Shown here: positions 22,271-33,526 of the stretch, in pieces
How positions within the stretch are numbered: position 1 is the first letter of the stretch
How the letters are laid out: each line of letters starts with the position of its first letter
Assembly: GCA_023374045.1 (NCBI GenBank)
Contig: CM041776.1
Span: 475,405,375-475,469,374 of the forward strand
DNA: 64,000 nt
Origin: Limonium bicolor
Taxonomy: Eukaryota > Streptophyta > Magnoliopsida > Caryophyllales > Plumbaginaceae
Reading direction: 5' to 3'
Notes under the pieces: generated by a model
What the model was told of the DNA's origin: nothing
The model's database searches: none
Seen by the model: only the letters and a program-made list of their open reading frames with translations
Position numbers and translations under genes: made by a program

Positions 22271-24618
22271 CTAGTTTATTCTAGTCCCTAAGCCCCAGAT
22301 TATTCACTTGTTATATTAGAATATTTTGTTTATATTATTTTTGTTTGTTGTTTATATTAATTATCTTTTATATTTTGTCTATTTTATTTTGTTTATTGTT
22401 TATATTTAATTATCTTTTATAAATTGTTATATTATTATATGTTTGTTTTCTAAATCTGTTGTTTTGTTTCAGTAACTACGTAATCGAAAAAAAAAACGAA
22501 CAGGGGCGTGTCCGCCTCCTGTCCGCCTCAACTGACGCGGACGTCACTGCTGGTCCGCCTCCTCCTGTCCGCCTCTTTATCCGCGGTTGTCCAAGCGGAC
22601 ACACACAGCCACGACCGCCCAAGACGACGCGGACGCCCGCGCGGACGTCCCTTGATTCAGAAAAAAAAAACTTTGTGTTTCAATTCTGTTTTTCTCCAAT
22701 CCGCTCCAACTTCCTACTTCATTTTATATTTTGTTTATATTTTTATTAAGTTTGTTTCTAATCGTTTTATTTTCTAATCTTTTTCAGTAGTTTCGTTTTA
22801 TATACAAAAACACAAAAAAAAAAATTGTACGTGGCAAATGGAACAGGTGTTCGAGCAAGAGTTCTGCTATTTACAGTATTTATACTGCTCCGTATGTGGG
22901 GGAGCTCATGATTATGAGGATTGTCTCGTATTCCAAGAACAACTCTAGTTAGAAGATCAACCAGATTACCTGGAGAGACTCGCCCAACCAGAACAGCAAC
23001 CAAAGAGCGAAATAATTCATGAGGTAGAACACCCCACTACGGATGTAACTTATTCTCTTCCCTCTACGGTCACCTACCGTTAGTTTCCATCCTTCTCTAT
23101 GCTCTATCCAGAAGATGAGGATACTTACATCCTCAAAAATGAAGAGAAGGAATTGCCATCACCTCCCGCTAATATATCCAAACAAAACGCCACTATCACC
23201 TTCAAAGAATTTACCTTCTCTGAAGATGATATCGATCAGCGTTCTTTCTACAAGCCTCATCTACAAGAGGATGATGTTTACATCCTCCAATTTGAGGAAG
23301 AAAAATCATCACCGCCGGATCTTCTGTTAGAACTACGTTCCCGGCAGTACCTCCTCAAACACCAGATTTTGTGGAGTATTAATTTTCTTATTGTGTATGC
23401 CGAGGTAACGTTTTGTTTTGATCCAGGATAACGAAGCATGCGTCTAGCCAAAGACGTTAAAGAAGGGCAGCTTCCCGGGAGGCAACCCGGATGTCCTTTT
23501 ATTTTTATTTGCTTTTATGCTCTTTTAATTTTCAGGTTCTCTTTAAATTTATTTTTGCTAACTTATAACCCCGTTTTTAGTATGGTTGCTTCTAGTATCC
23601 TATGCAGGTGCACCTTCATATCTACACTGCAACCAAGCTACGCTACTTGAGGCTGAAGCTCAAGTGTGGGGGAACTCCTTTACCAACTAGCAAAAATAAT
23701 ATCATGGGAGTACCAGTTTCTTTAATTATGCTTTTATTTAAATAAAAACTGCAGAGGAGCGTTTATGTGCTTAAATGTTTATTTGTGATCTTTGTGTTAT
23801 CTCTATTTTATCTACTTACCGAAAAGGTCTTCTGAAAACCTTCCCTTGTTTTTTTCTGGTGAACAATGAGGACATTGTTCAATTTAAGTGTGGGGGAGTG
23901 TGCCCTTTCGGTGGAATTTTGTGCTTAAATGCTTAATCTCTCTGCTCATCTTGCGTTTGTCCAATTCAATATCGTGGACCCTTTATATGTGGGTTGTTCT
24001 CTTTAAGAATAAATATTGTTATGAATTGTGGGATAAATTGTACAAAATTTTAAAATTTTGATTACTTTTGAGGAGCATTTTATATGCGGTGTGACCAAAT
24101 AAATCTGCAAATGGTTGGATTTTATTGCTCAGGGTTTCTTTCTGTCTTCTCTCTTAGGGATTGCTAAGGGGTGCTTCTCTGTTAAAAAAAAAGAAGAAAG
24201 AAGGAAAAAATAAGGGACTTACGAGACACCATTGGTAACCAACAAAGAGAGTTGAGTGTTCTTAAATACAAAGGCGTGATGCCTACATTTTCTCATCCCT
24301 TATGCAAAAGTGAAACAAATGCATAAATCTATTTTTCCTTTTGTTTTCTCCTCAATGCCCATTCTTGAGAGAAGTTGGCCATGGTAAAAGTTCTTAGAGT
24401 CACCTAAAAGAAACATTGAAGTACCTTGGATCATACCCCGAAACTCAATATTTTATTTTTACCCTGAGCACACCTATGCCACCAGTGGTTAATTTTTCAC
24501 ACTCCTCAATAAGTTAAAAAGATCATGTTTATCCTACCCTTCATAATAATATTTGTTAGTATTGAGCATTCCCTACTTACTTGGTTACGTGATTTTGCTT
24601 GAGGACAAGCAAAAAGAT
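22271..24618 (+). other. Interior of non-autonomous Athila-type element
   Basis: No Gag or Pol motif. A second GC-rich block with tgtccgcc phrases lies at 22500-22650. Frames of 96 codons (22459-22749) and 110 codons (23099-23431, acidic) have no recognised domain. From about 23430 to 24618 the sequence follows the 3' spacer of the Athila-like element in inverse orientation (52542-53858), including three conserved short motifs. Confidence 0.7.
23430..23900 (+). other. Conserved Athila-type 3' spacer motifs
   Basis: Three motifs occur in order: gtctagccaaagacgttaaa followed by a GGGAGGCAACCC block (23441-23490), gctgaagctcaagtgtgggg (about 23652), and atgaggacattgttcaattt followed by aagtgtgggggag (about 23867). 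The same three are found, minus strand, at about 53797-53850, 53560-53585 and 53385-53425 in the coding element. A weaker set is at 32460-32720. Their retention without any coding capacity suggests cis-acting RNA roles. Confidence 0.7.
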
Positions 24619-24631
24619 AAGTGTGGGGGTG
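24619..24631 (+). other. Polypurine tract
   Basis: AAGTGTGGGGGTG immediately before the 3' LTR; preceded by ttgcttgaggacaagcaaaa as in Athila-type elements. Confidence 0.8.
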
Positions 24632-26267
24632 TGATAAGTGTCCAAATGAGCATGTTTTATAGGTGTATTTCATATATTATATTAGCACTTTTCTTGCTCA
24701 TTTCTCCACTTCAGTTAGTTTTCCTCTAGTTTATGTTTTATTGTTTATCTCACAAATTTATTGGTTTAACATGAGGAAAACCAAGCTGGGAGTAAAGTAG
24801 ACGAAGAGACAAACGCATAGACGCAAACGGCTCAGAAAACGGGGTCCAAACGAAGAATCTAGAGCCAGTCGAAGTTTGAAGGAAAATAGGTCACAGTCAT
24901 ACTTGTGACCGCCTACACAACCGCCTAGCTAGAGGCGGTCAGGCTTACAACCGCCTAAGGAACCGCCTATACTAGGGTGGACTCCAGGCGGACGGCAGGC
25001 GGACTCCAGGCGGATGGCAGGCGGACTCCAGGCGGACGGCAGGCGGTCACCAGGCGGACGCTTAGGGCGGAGACAATTTACAACCGCCTAAGAAAGGGCG
25101 GACCACCATGGGACGTGAGACCATGCAACCGCATGGATCTGAGCGGACGCAGAGGCGGTCGTGACTAAAATCAGTCACGAAACAGTTTTCTTCTTCGCTC
25201 GTCGACTTCGCTCGTCGACTTCGCCCGTCGACCTGTCTGCAAACTTACCATCTACTCTTCACGCGTTCTGTCCCTGAGCAATCAATGAGCAAATCTCTTC
25301 ACGCGTGATCCGCTCTATCTTCAATCTTCCTTTCTCCTATTAAACGCACGTAACTTCTGCTTCCAAACCCATACATCCTCCACCCATACAATCCATCACC
25401 GTACCACTTCACCACACATCACATGTTCATCTCATTTCCTCTCCCGTTCTCCATTTTTATTTCACTTCCCACCATATCACCTCTAGTCCTACGTATACAA
25501 AATAGCAGAACGAATGCAGGAGTGACTACAGTTGATTTCTACTACTCTTGTTCTGTTTATCTATTTAATATGTTAGGCTAGAATATTTATACTCTGGGAA
25601 TGGTATTATGAGTTTATATTAATTATGCAATATTTTTACTGGTTTATTTAAATACAGTTTGTTACGTTTTAAAGGTTATCTCGCATATTTAATAAATCTC
25701 ATGAATTTATTAAATTGCATTACTAAGTCTGTTTTTAATTTCATCGGTTAGAACAGATGGGTTAATTAAGCCGTAAAACGGGGAAACTTATTTTCATCGT
25801 TTAAGTTAGTACTAAGTTGCAAATGTAATTCCTTAATACTCCTCTGCCGTTTACAGGCATTTTGCTTGAGTTTTCATCGGACCTTGCATTACAGGTAAAC
25901 GAGTTCTTATGAGTTTCATGGACCTTAAGAAAATAACAGGAACCTTGCCAAATTATTAAACCAGTAGAGATAGCTTAATTATGTAGATTATAATAACCTG
26001 ACCCAGAGTTCCATTTAATTATCTATTAACTTGGTTTATTTAATTTCCTTTTATTTATATTACAAGTCAATTAATCCCCCCTCTTGTGACACGCTTAGGT
26101 ACTATAATATGTATATTAGTCCCACGGTTCGATAGCCGGTCGCTTACATTTAACTATACTACTGCGACCGGGATTTGTTTGCAGCCCGACGTTTATTTTG
26201 AGTTTTAATTTATTTTCTTTTCTTTTAATTTTACACCAGTTTAACCACTCAGATATACACGTCTGCA
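24632..26267 (+). repeat. 3' LTR of non-autonomous Athila-type element
   Basis: Copy of 20597-22249 with small deletions. It is followed by the ATTTC target duplication at 26268-26272. Confidence 0.9.
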
Positions 26268-27330
26268 ATTTCCAACAATCAAAGAATGATTATTCCTTGT
26301 TTCATAAGGAGTGTCCAAGTAGGATGGTCTTCATTGCAGTTTATGTGGATGATATGTTGGTGGTTGGAAGCAATCAGAAGGACATTGATGATGTGAAATA
26401 TGCTTTGGATCTTAATTTCAAGATTAAAGATCTAGGCACTTTACATTATTTATTTGGGGTTAGAATTTATTCACATAGGAAATGGATACATTCTATCTCA
26501 ACGAAAGTTTTGTAAAGATTTGTTGGAAGAGAATGATTGTCAACATTCTCCCATTGCCCAAGGACCAATGGTTGTCGGAAAAAAACCTTTTGGTGACTGT
26601 TGGATCACCCCTCAATGATCCTATCGTTTATCTCAGATTGGTGGGAAAACCCAATTACTTGTCTAATACTCGACCGGATATCAGTTTCACGGTGCAAGTC
26701 TTAAGTCAGTTCATGCAAAATCCTACTGATGTACACATGCAAGCAGCCCTTCAGGTGCTTTGTTACATCAAGGGCACTATGAATAATGGAATTGTATTGA
26801 GCAAACAAGATCGTTGCGAATTGGATTTGTTGGCATATTGTGATTCAGATTGGGCGGCTTGTCCTAACACAAAGAAATCAGTTTCAAGTTACTATATTTT
26901 CCTAGGAGATAGTCATATCTCATGGGAATCCAAGAAATAAGGTTCGGTTTCTCTTTCTAGTGCCGAAGTGGAGTACCGTTCTCTTTGACGTGTTACCGCT
27001 AAACTTACCTGGTTAACACGACTTCTACATGAGATTGGTGTTACTAACATCATCCCGATCCTGGTAAAGTGTGATAATCAATCAGCGATACACATAGCTT
27101 GAAATCCAGTATTGCATGAAAGAACGAAACATATTGAAATAGATCACCACTTCGTCCAAGAAAAGATCCAACAAGGCCTTGTGAAGATAGAGTATACACA
27201 CTCTACAACGCAACTTGCAGATATGATGATAAAAGTTCTTCCAGGGACTAAGTACAAAGAGCAACTACGATCCATGGGCATGAATAAAGACAGTTCTTCA
27301 AGCCTTGGTAACCTCGATTACCTACGGCTT
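26268..27330 (+). pseudogene. pol: Copia reverse transcriptase C-terminal half and RNase H
   Basis: Resumes the copia RT with NDYSLFHKECPSRMVFIAVY then VDDMLVVGSNQKDIDDVK. The YVDD active site is intact. It continues through LGTLHYLFGVRI, TRPDISFTVQVLSQFMQNP, and RNase H motifs YCDSDWAACPNTKKSVSSY, SSAEVEYRSL, CDNQSAIHIA, ERTKHIEIDHHFVQEKI and TTQLADMMIKVLPG. Stops at 26938, about 26989 and 27100 and at least one frameshift (about 26515) disable it. It ends at the copia polypurine tract GAGGGGGG. Confidence 0.9.
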
Positions 27331-27333
27331 GAG

Positions 27334-27338
27334 GGGGG
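27334..27338. repeat. Target site duplication GGGGG (left copy)
   Basis: GGGGG here and at 31911-31915 flank the short-LTR element. The sequence is low-complexity, but the copia polypurine tract on the left continues into a copia LTR start on the right, which supports the boundary. Confidence 0.65.
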
Positions 27339-27808
27339 TGAAGAAGGCAAAAATATGACGAGACAGAAGGGACAAGACGGTTCAGGCCCCGGGCCTCCTT
27401 CAGGACCTTGTTCAGGCTCCAATCTAGGCACCAAGCACCAATCCGGGTCCTAGGCCACATGGCCGAGTTCGCATCCCGCATCCAGTACTCTTTTACCGGA
27501 TCCCGGATCTCGGACTCTTTGACCGGATCCCGGATCCCGCACTCTATGACTGGGTCCCGGATCCCACACTCAACACTCTACAACCAGGTGCCACACCCGC
27601 ATCTCGTATTCCGCATCCGGGCTTCATACCCCGTACCTCACACTACCACATGTACAAGGGTTAAGAGATAGACTTCACCCTAGAAAGTCTATAAATAGGG
27701 ATGGGGGGTTCACTTGTTAAAAAGACACACAAGATTAGAGGAGGGATAAACACTAGAAAAGCTCCCCAGCATTGTAACGCAAGGGAGAGGAATACTTATA
27801 CGTTTTCA
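27339..27808 (+). repeat. 5' LTR of short-LTR element
   Basis: Matches 31477-31910 except for a 19-bp deletion near 27375 and a divergent start. It contains repeated accggatcccggatc phrases and a TATAAATA box at 27690-27697, and ends tacgttttca. Confidence 0.8.
27690..27697 (+). promoter_or_regulatory. TATA box candidate
   Basis: TATAAATA in both LTRs (also 31792-31799), followed by a G-rich start region. The position within a short LTR fits a U3 promoter. Confidence 0.6.
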
Positions 27809-27809
27809 T

Positions 27810-27827
27810 TGGCGCCGTCTGTGGGAA
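27810..27827 (+). other. Primer-binding site of short-LTR element
   Basis: TGGCGCCGTCTGTGGGAA one base after the LTR end, a PBS type widespread in plant gypsy-related elements. Confidence 0.85.
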
Positions 27828-30800
27828 ACGGACATCAACCACGATCCATCCACAGGTTGAGGAAAGTCCTGCATCACAAAATTCTTGATTTCTGGAGATT
27901 TGACGTACGACGATCTTGTAAAAAGAAAGAGAAGATTACGTTGATAATGAGAAAGTTATTTGCGATAAAAGTAGTCGATCCACCCTTCCGACAACCGCAA
28001 GAAGGTTATCTATGAAAAACAAACGACATCGGAAAAGTTGGCCACAATCAAGAGCGATCGGTGAATCCATCCACAAAGAATCGATAGTAGAAGTTCCGGA
28101 TGAATCTCGATCAAGATAATCCATCGCTCCACGAGCGAAACTCCGATTTGGAGCGGATAAAGCAAAACAGAAGATTCTTGGTGAAAATTTATGAGGATAA
28201 GGTAGCAGATCCAAAAGCGCTATTCGATTAGAACATGGAAACCAAAGAAATTCATTAGATATATCCAAGAACCTCACTCAAGAACTTCACTCACGTGGCA
28301 AGAAATTTAAGAACACGTCGATCAAATTGAGACTCCAAAATAATCAAATACGATTGAGAGGATCTGTTGCCGGAAGATGATTCCACCGTTACCTATTCAA
28401 GCGACAGCGAGATCGGGACTCAACAAACAACAGATTTCGAAAGGAGCGTGGTTCTTCTACCAATCGCCACAAGCTAATTCCAGAAGGGATGACCTAAGAA
28501 GAAAAGGATAGAGACTATCCAATTGTTTGAAATACCGGTCGCAAGCGGTAAAGGATCAGGATTAAAAATCCAGAGGATTAAAGAAGGACAAATTCTTGAA
28601 GGCTCAAAATCCGGTTCACTCGGATCCTGTTCAGAAGAGTCATGGATGAACCGGCGTGCTCTTTATCATACCAAGAGCAACGCGGAGGCAAATTAACGAT
28701 TATCGCCTGGCCCCAATCGCTTGAGCTAGGAGAAAGCAAGCTCGAGGCATGATAATTAAAGAAAGACTCGAAGCAAACAAAACCATAACAGGAAGACAAA
28801 AATCCCTAACTCTCTGTTTTTCGTTCTAAAACTTCATTTGATTATATAATCAGGATTTGTTTGTCATTAATCAGAATCACGCTTGCTCTCCTCCTATGCA
28901 GCAGCGTTTTTGATTGTCCATGTCCTAAAGGATTGCGCTTGCAACTTGGAGTGGCACAGATTCGAAACCAAAGAGAATCACAGATCGATGAAGGCGTAGC
29001 GCTACGAACAGCGTCGTTCTGAGATCAGGCACGGCACCGACCAGGTGCAACATTGACTGGGTGCGGCGTCACTTTGACTTGAGAATCAGGCACAGCATCA
29101 ACCGGGCGATGACCTTAGAGCAACCAGGAGATGATTCGGTTGACAAATAAAGTTCAACTTCAAGCAATAATTAAAGATTGTCGACAGGATGTGTGGAAGG
29201 AGAGAAACTCGAAAGCATGTCCTTAGTTTGGCCTCAAAGTCAAAATCACTTTGCTACCAGCTTCAGCCAACATTCAACATGACCGGAAGGTACCCGGACT
29301 TCCTTCGCCGCATCTCAGTCCATCCGGACTTCCTCGGCCGCGTCTCAGTCCATCCGGACTTCCTTGGCCGCATCATGACCGGGCCACAACCAATCGATCA
29401 CCTCCAATACAATGACCGGCCGATGACTATTCAAGTCCAAAGACCAGGTGTGGCCTCAATGATTCTCAGCTACCGGCTCAACTTCCGGCCAAAGCCTTTC
29501 TTTCGGGAGATAATCGGGCATAGACTACCGGGCACAACAATTCAATCGCCTTTCAAAAAACAAGCCAACGACGTTTTCCTTCAAGACCAACCTGAGATCT
29601 CAAATTCAGGCTCAATCACAAATTCTCCAAAACTCTGGCAATTAACAGAGGACGCAAATCCCTCAAAACAGAAGTCGAAGTCAGACAACAACCACGATAA
29701 AACCAAAAGAAGGAGCATCCGAGACTAATTTCTAAAGATGAGTTTGTTAACTTACCGGAAGGCAGCTTGACTTTCCTGACCGCATCGCAGTCCATGACCG
29801 AAAGGCAGCTTGACTTTCCTGACCGCATCGCAGTCCATGACCGGAAGACAATTCGACTTCCTTGACCGCATCCTCAAGTACAAGGCTGGACGATATCCTC
29901 GACTCGAAGCCAAGTGACGTCTTCCTTCCAGACTGGACCGGAGTCTCAAATCCAAGCTCAGTCTAGCACTTCAAATTCTAAAGAATATGGACGTCAAACG
30001 AATCAAGAAAGGAAAAGGAATTTGGGTCTGCGAGTAGCTAGGCCTAGCGAGGAGAAACTCATCTACAACCAAAGAATCGTCGATCAAAATGCCTTCAAAA
30101 GTCTGTACCTCTCAATATCTTCCTTCGCAAAGCAATAAGGTAAACAGTTCTGAAAATCTATATCTAGGCAGCATCTGTCAAAACATGGTAAGAACTTGAA
30201 TCATAAAATTGTAAATCCTTTGCGCATAAATCAGTATGCTCTATTGAGAATTATCACTTCATTGCTCTTTTACCTTCCTGGTTATCTCGGTGCCTGATTA
30301 TGAGCTTTACTTCTAAAAACTTTGGCATTTACGATAGAAGTATGCACATAGAACGAAGCATCACTTTGAAAATTCTTTCAAAAAGTTTCATTACCTTTGG
30401 ATTACATTCGTAATTCTTCTAATCTTCAAAAGCTTTAAGAAAATCAGTAATGTGCAACCAAGGCTACTTGGTAATAAAGCTGAGATCTATAGTAAGAAGC
30501 TATATTTTATTAGACATGATCTTAGCTCTACTTGAAAGTTACAGGCTGAATTTGCTAACATTGCCACTCTGAAACCCTTCGGCCCTTTATCCCTTAATCA
30601 ACTTGGTTAATTTATGATTGTGTGCTTCTTTCAGATACACCGCCTATAGCAGTGATAAGAATAAGAAGCATTGCCACTACATTATTGAATCATTACCACT
30701 GCATTTTTCAACAGTTTATGGTTTCCATATTGTTACCATGCCTACTTCTATTTTAATATTTGGTTTTTAGGATGATATAAACTAAAATGTTTTTCACTTC

Positions 30801-31476
30801 TGCTGAGCTACTTAAACCCGGAGTTTTTGCTGAATTATCCTAGGGTTTGTGGCGCGCATATTATCCTTTTTCTGATTAATTATTAATTATCGTCTTAACC
30901 CCCAGCAGTAATTCAGTTTGATTTAAAACTGATTGAAGCTTTATACAGAACGAAATGTGGTAAGTTTCAAAATTATCAAATTGTGGATTCACAAGCTGTC
31001 TTCCCCTCTGTTTCAAATTATCTCTCTACAAAATTTATGATATAATGGCTGGTTTGCTGTTGAGGTCTGCTCTTTATAGTCTTCATGAATAGATTGTTTT
31101 ACCGGGTTTCTCCTTATAAAATGCACCATCTTTACTTCAGTTCTTGTTTCTGTTTGATCTGCACAAAACAAATTGCCATTGCAATAGTATAGCTTGTGAT
31201 GTTAAGGACGTTGAGAAGGCATCAACATAGTAACAGTGATATAAAACATTCTGTCTTTTGCATCTACTGGGTGATCAATCTCTGTTTAAAGCTGAAATTT
31301 GGCTTAGGAAGTTTAACATCGAGTCTGATTGCTGATGTGATGCTATTTCTACCATTATAGAGTTCAGCCAGTACTCTGTGTACTTTTTATTGTCTCGGAT
31401 GCGTATAATTCTTCTGTCTAAAATTTTATTAAGTATTTCAGGCAGCAACCTCCCTAGCTATGCTCTGCCGCACAAA
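27828..31476 (+). other. Interior of short-LTR element, no recognised gene
   Basis: A purine-rich, weakly repetitive first half includes phrases repeated near 29290-29370 (catccggacttcct) and 29755-29870 (gcttgactttcctgaccgca). The longest frame, 29189-29728 (179 codons), has no domain and is probably chance plus repeats. 30140-31470 is AT-rich and looks like intron or untranslated DNA, perhaps captured host sequence, but I see no exon. Confidence 0.5.
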
Positions 31477-31910
31477 AGGGACAAGACGGTCCAGACCTTA
31501 GATCCCGGTTCAGGCCCCGGGCCTCCTTCAGGACCTTGTTCAGGCTCCAATCCAGGCACCAAGCACCAATCCGGGTCCTAGGCCACATGGCCGAGTTCGC
31601 ATCCCGCATCCAGTACTCTTTGACCGGATCCCGGATCCCGCACTCTATGACTGGGTCCTGGATCCCGCACTCAGCACTCTACAACCAGGTGCCACATCCC
31701 GCGTCTCGTATTCCGCATCCGGGCTTCATACCCCGTACCTCACACTACCACATGTACAAGGGTTAAGAGATAGACTTCACCCTAGAAAGTCTATAAATAG
31801 GGATGGGGGGTTCACTTGTTAAAAAGACACACAAGATTAGAGGAGGGAGAAACACTAGAAAAGCTCCCCAGCATTGTAACGCAAGGGAGAGGAATATTTA
31901 TACGTTTTCA
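31477..31910 (+). repeat. 3' LTR of short-LTR element
   Basis: Copy of the 5' LTR from the shared aagggacaagacgg onward, ending tacgttttca at 31910, followed by GGGGG. Confidence 0.8.
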
Positions 31911-31915
31911 GGGGG

Positions 31916-32180
31916 TATTAGAATAGTGGGCTAATGGGCTAGCCCATTCAATTACTTAGTCTAATATTCAACTTAGTAAATATTTAAGCTAGTAATTTCG
32001 CCTTGTAACTAACCCTTATTTTGCTCAACTTATTTATCTTTCAAGATCTTGTATAGATGTATATATATATATATGCACCAATCCGTGCAGTTAGGGTTGT
32101 ACAAAAAAACAACAATACAAAAGCAAAGTGCCTCTCAAGGTCACTGTTTTATTCATCGTTCCATTCTTTACAAACACAAG
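31916..32180 (+). repeat. Copia 3' LTR (approximate end)
   Basis: Starts tattagaatagtgggctaat directly after the duplicated polypurine tract, i.e. a copia LTR start with TG mutated to TA. A tatatatata stretch near 32058 could be its TATA region. The right end is not visible because no second copy is present. Confidence 0.55.
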
Positions 32181-32200
32181 ATACATAGAATTCCATCACT

Positions 32201-32377
32201 ATGGCCAAGAATTTATCAGGGGTTACTGACAAGCATGTTCTAGCTATTAAGATGAAGAAACTTTGGAGCGAGTTTGAGAAGTATAAGTTGTCCACACCCT
32301 GGAAGCCTAAGGACTTTTTTCTTCTTACTTTGGGAGTAGTTCTTTTAACACAAAATCATGTAGTACTTGACCTGTAG
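32201..32377 (+). other. Short hypothetical frame (58 codons)
   Basis: ATG at 32201 to TAG at 32375-32377, lysine-rich at the start (MAKNLSGVTDKHVLAIKMKK). It may be a Gag remnant or chance. I recognise no family and give it only because it is the one clean small frame in this gap. Confidence 0.15.
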
Positions 32378-32439
32378 TTGATATTTTTTTTACTAGGGGC
32401 TACTACTGTAGCTTAGAGTGAGTGGATGACTTATTGGAA

Positions 32440-32900
32440 TAGGCAGATATCCCTACCATGCCTCAACCTATAGCCAAAGATCATAAAGAAGGGTAGCTTC
32501 CTACGACGCAACCAAGATATCTCGATTTCTTTTACTTTTTGTTTTATGGTTTATAGTTTAGTTTATAGTTACATCGAAATATTGTTTTTGGCTAAAATTA
32601 ACCACCATTTCTTGTTGGTTATTTCTAGTGTGATGTTTTCTCAAAATTGTGTTTCAAGGTTGCACTTCAACCATATTATGTTGACTTGAACTTTCAACTC
32701 ATGTGTGGGGGAGGTCCTTTGAAGCTCACTATCCAACTCAGTTTAAAGAGTCATAGTTTTTTTTTATCATTGAAGATTGATTGTTTCTCGCTTATTTTTC
32801 CCTCTTCCAAGCATCATGGTCCTAAAGTTTTTAACACCTTCTATGTGTTTCTTTGTAGTTAAATAAAGAGATTTTAATTGTGGGGCAGACATCCTTTGTT
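32440..32900 (+). other. Remnant of an Athila-type 3' spacer
   Basis: Contains degenerate forms of the spacer motifs: tagccaaagatcataaagaa with gggtagcttcctacgacgcaacc (about 32471-32510), an aactcatgtgtgggggaggtcc block (about 32696), and an attgtggggcag block (about 32875). Order and spacing match 23430-23900. No LTR of that element is recognisable here. Confidence 0.5.
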
Positions 32901-33526
32901 TTTTTTTGCTTAACTATGTGTGTTCATTTCTTTCTTTGTGCTAAGCTTTTTGCATGTTCTTGCAATTTTTCCAACATTTCTTGATGCCTTATTCATCGTG
33001 GGTGGAAAAGTCATAAAATTTATAATAGGAATAGATTTTATGTTGTTCTTTTAAGGTCAAGTTAGGCGGCGGTCTTGAAATTCTTTGCTCTCACAGCTAG
33101 TATGTATGTAACTTTATGCACTTGTGTGCATATATGTAACTAGAATTATGGATTGTAGATGAGTTGTCTTAGATTACCTTAGGGTCTTTTTTCTCAATGT
33201 TTCTTTTGGTAATTGGAGTTTTACTGTTTCCTATTTTGATTAAAAAAAATGAACCAAACGCACCTCTTGTAATAGGAGATGAGGTAAGTATAAAATTAAT
33301 GAACCCTATTAAATAATATAATCTTCATCCACCTATGAAAGCTTGTGTGAGAAACGATCCTAACTCGGTTCTTATATAAACTTACAACTAGAGATGATTA
33401 TTTGGATGGACGTGTCGAATTTGGGTCAAGCTTATAGAAACTTTTAAGGCTTTTATTTACCATTTTAGTGTGCGACCCACTTGAGTTCGGCGTTATTTCT
33501 ATATAAATCATGTGCCTTATGTGAAT
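32901..33526. other. Unassigned AT-rich DNA
   Basis: About 0.6 kb with no frame, repeat or motif I can assign. It may continue the Athila-type spacer remnant on the left. Confidence 0.4.

Larger units (their letters stand above)
20597..26267 (+). mobile_element. Non-autonomous Athila-type LTR element
   Basis: A 5.67 kb element with LTRs at 20597-22249 and 24632-26267, ATTTC target duplication, PBS TGGCGCCGTTGCCGGGGA at 22253-22270 and polypurine tract ending at 24631. The 2.4 kb interior has no retroelement domain. LTR start TGATAAGTGT, PBS, polypurine context, GC-rich LTR repeats and the 3' spacer motifs all match the Athila-like coding element at 50687-61643. It is therefore most likely a deletion derivative mobilised by that group. 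The relationship is inferred from shared cis signals. Confidence 0.85.
27339..31910 (+). mobile_element. Non-coding LTR element with short LTRs
   Basis: About 4.57 kb with LTRs of roughly 0.43-0.47 kb, PBS TGGCGCCGTCTGTGGGAA and no recognisable Gag or Pol. The left LTR begins TGAAGAAGGC. The right LTR is alignable only from about 31477, so its first ~30 bases have diverged or been replaced. It is a TRIM/LARD-like parasite whose autonomous partner is not in the window. Confidence 0.75.
19904..32180 (+). mobile_element. Degenerate Ty1/copia element, twice interrupted
   Basis: The RT N-terminal half (19904-20596) continues at 26268 after a nested element, then RNase H to about 27310, a polypurine tract (27330-27338), and after a second nested element the 3' LTR start at 31916. 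Gag, protease and integrase are absent because the left end is joined to gypsy RT at 19903. Several in-frame stops mean it is long dead. I identify Ty1/copia from the RT and RNase H motifs and do not assign the lineage. Confidence 0.75.

Noticed and set aside
23099..23431. 110-codon acidic frame in the non-autonomous Athila-type element
   Set aside because: No recognised domain; it was noted as interior sequence but not called a gene.
29189..29728. 179-codon frame in the short-LTR element
   Set aside because: Low-complexity PDFLRR/PDFLGR repeats and no Gag motif; probably chance within repetitive DNA.
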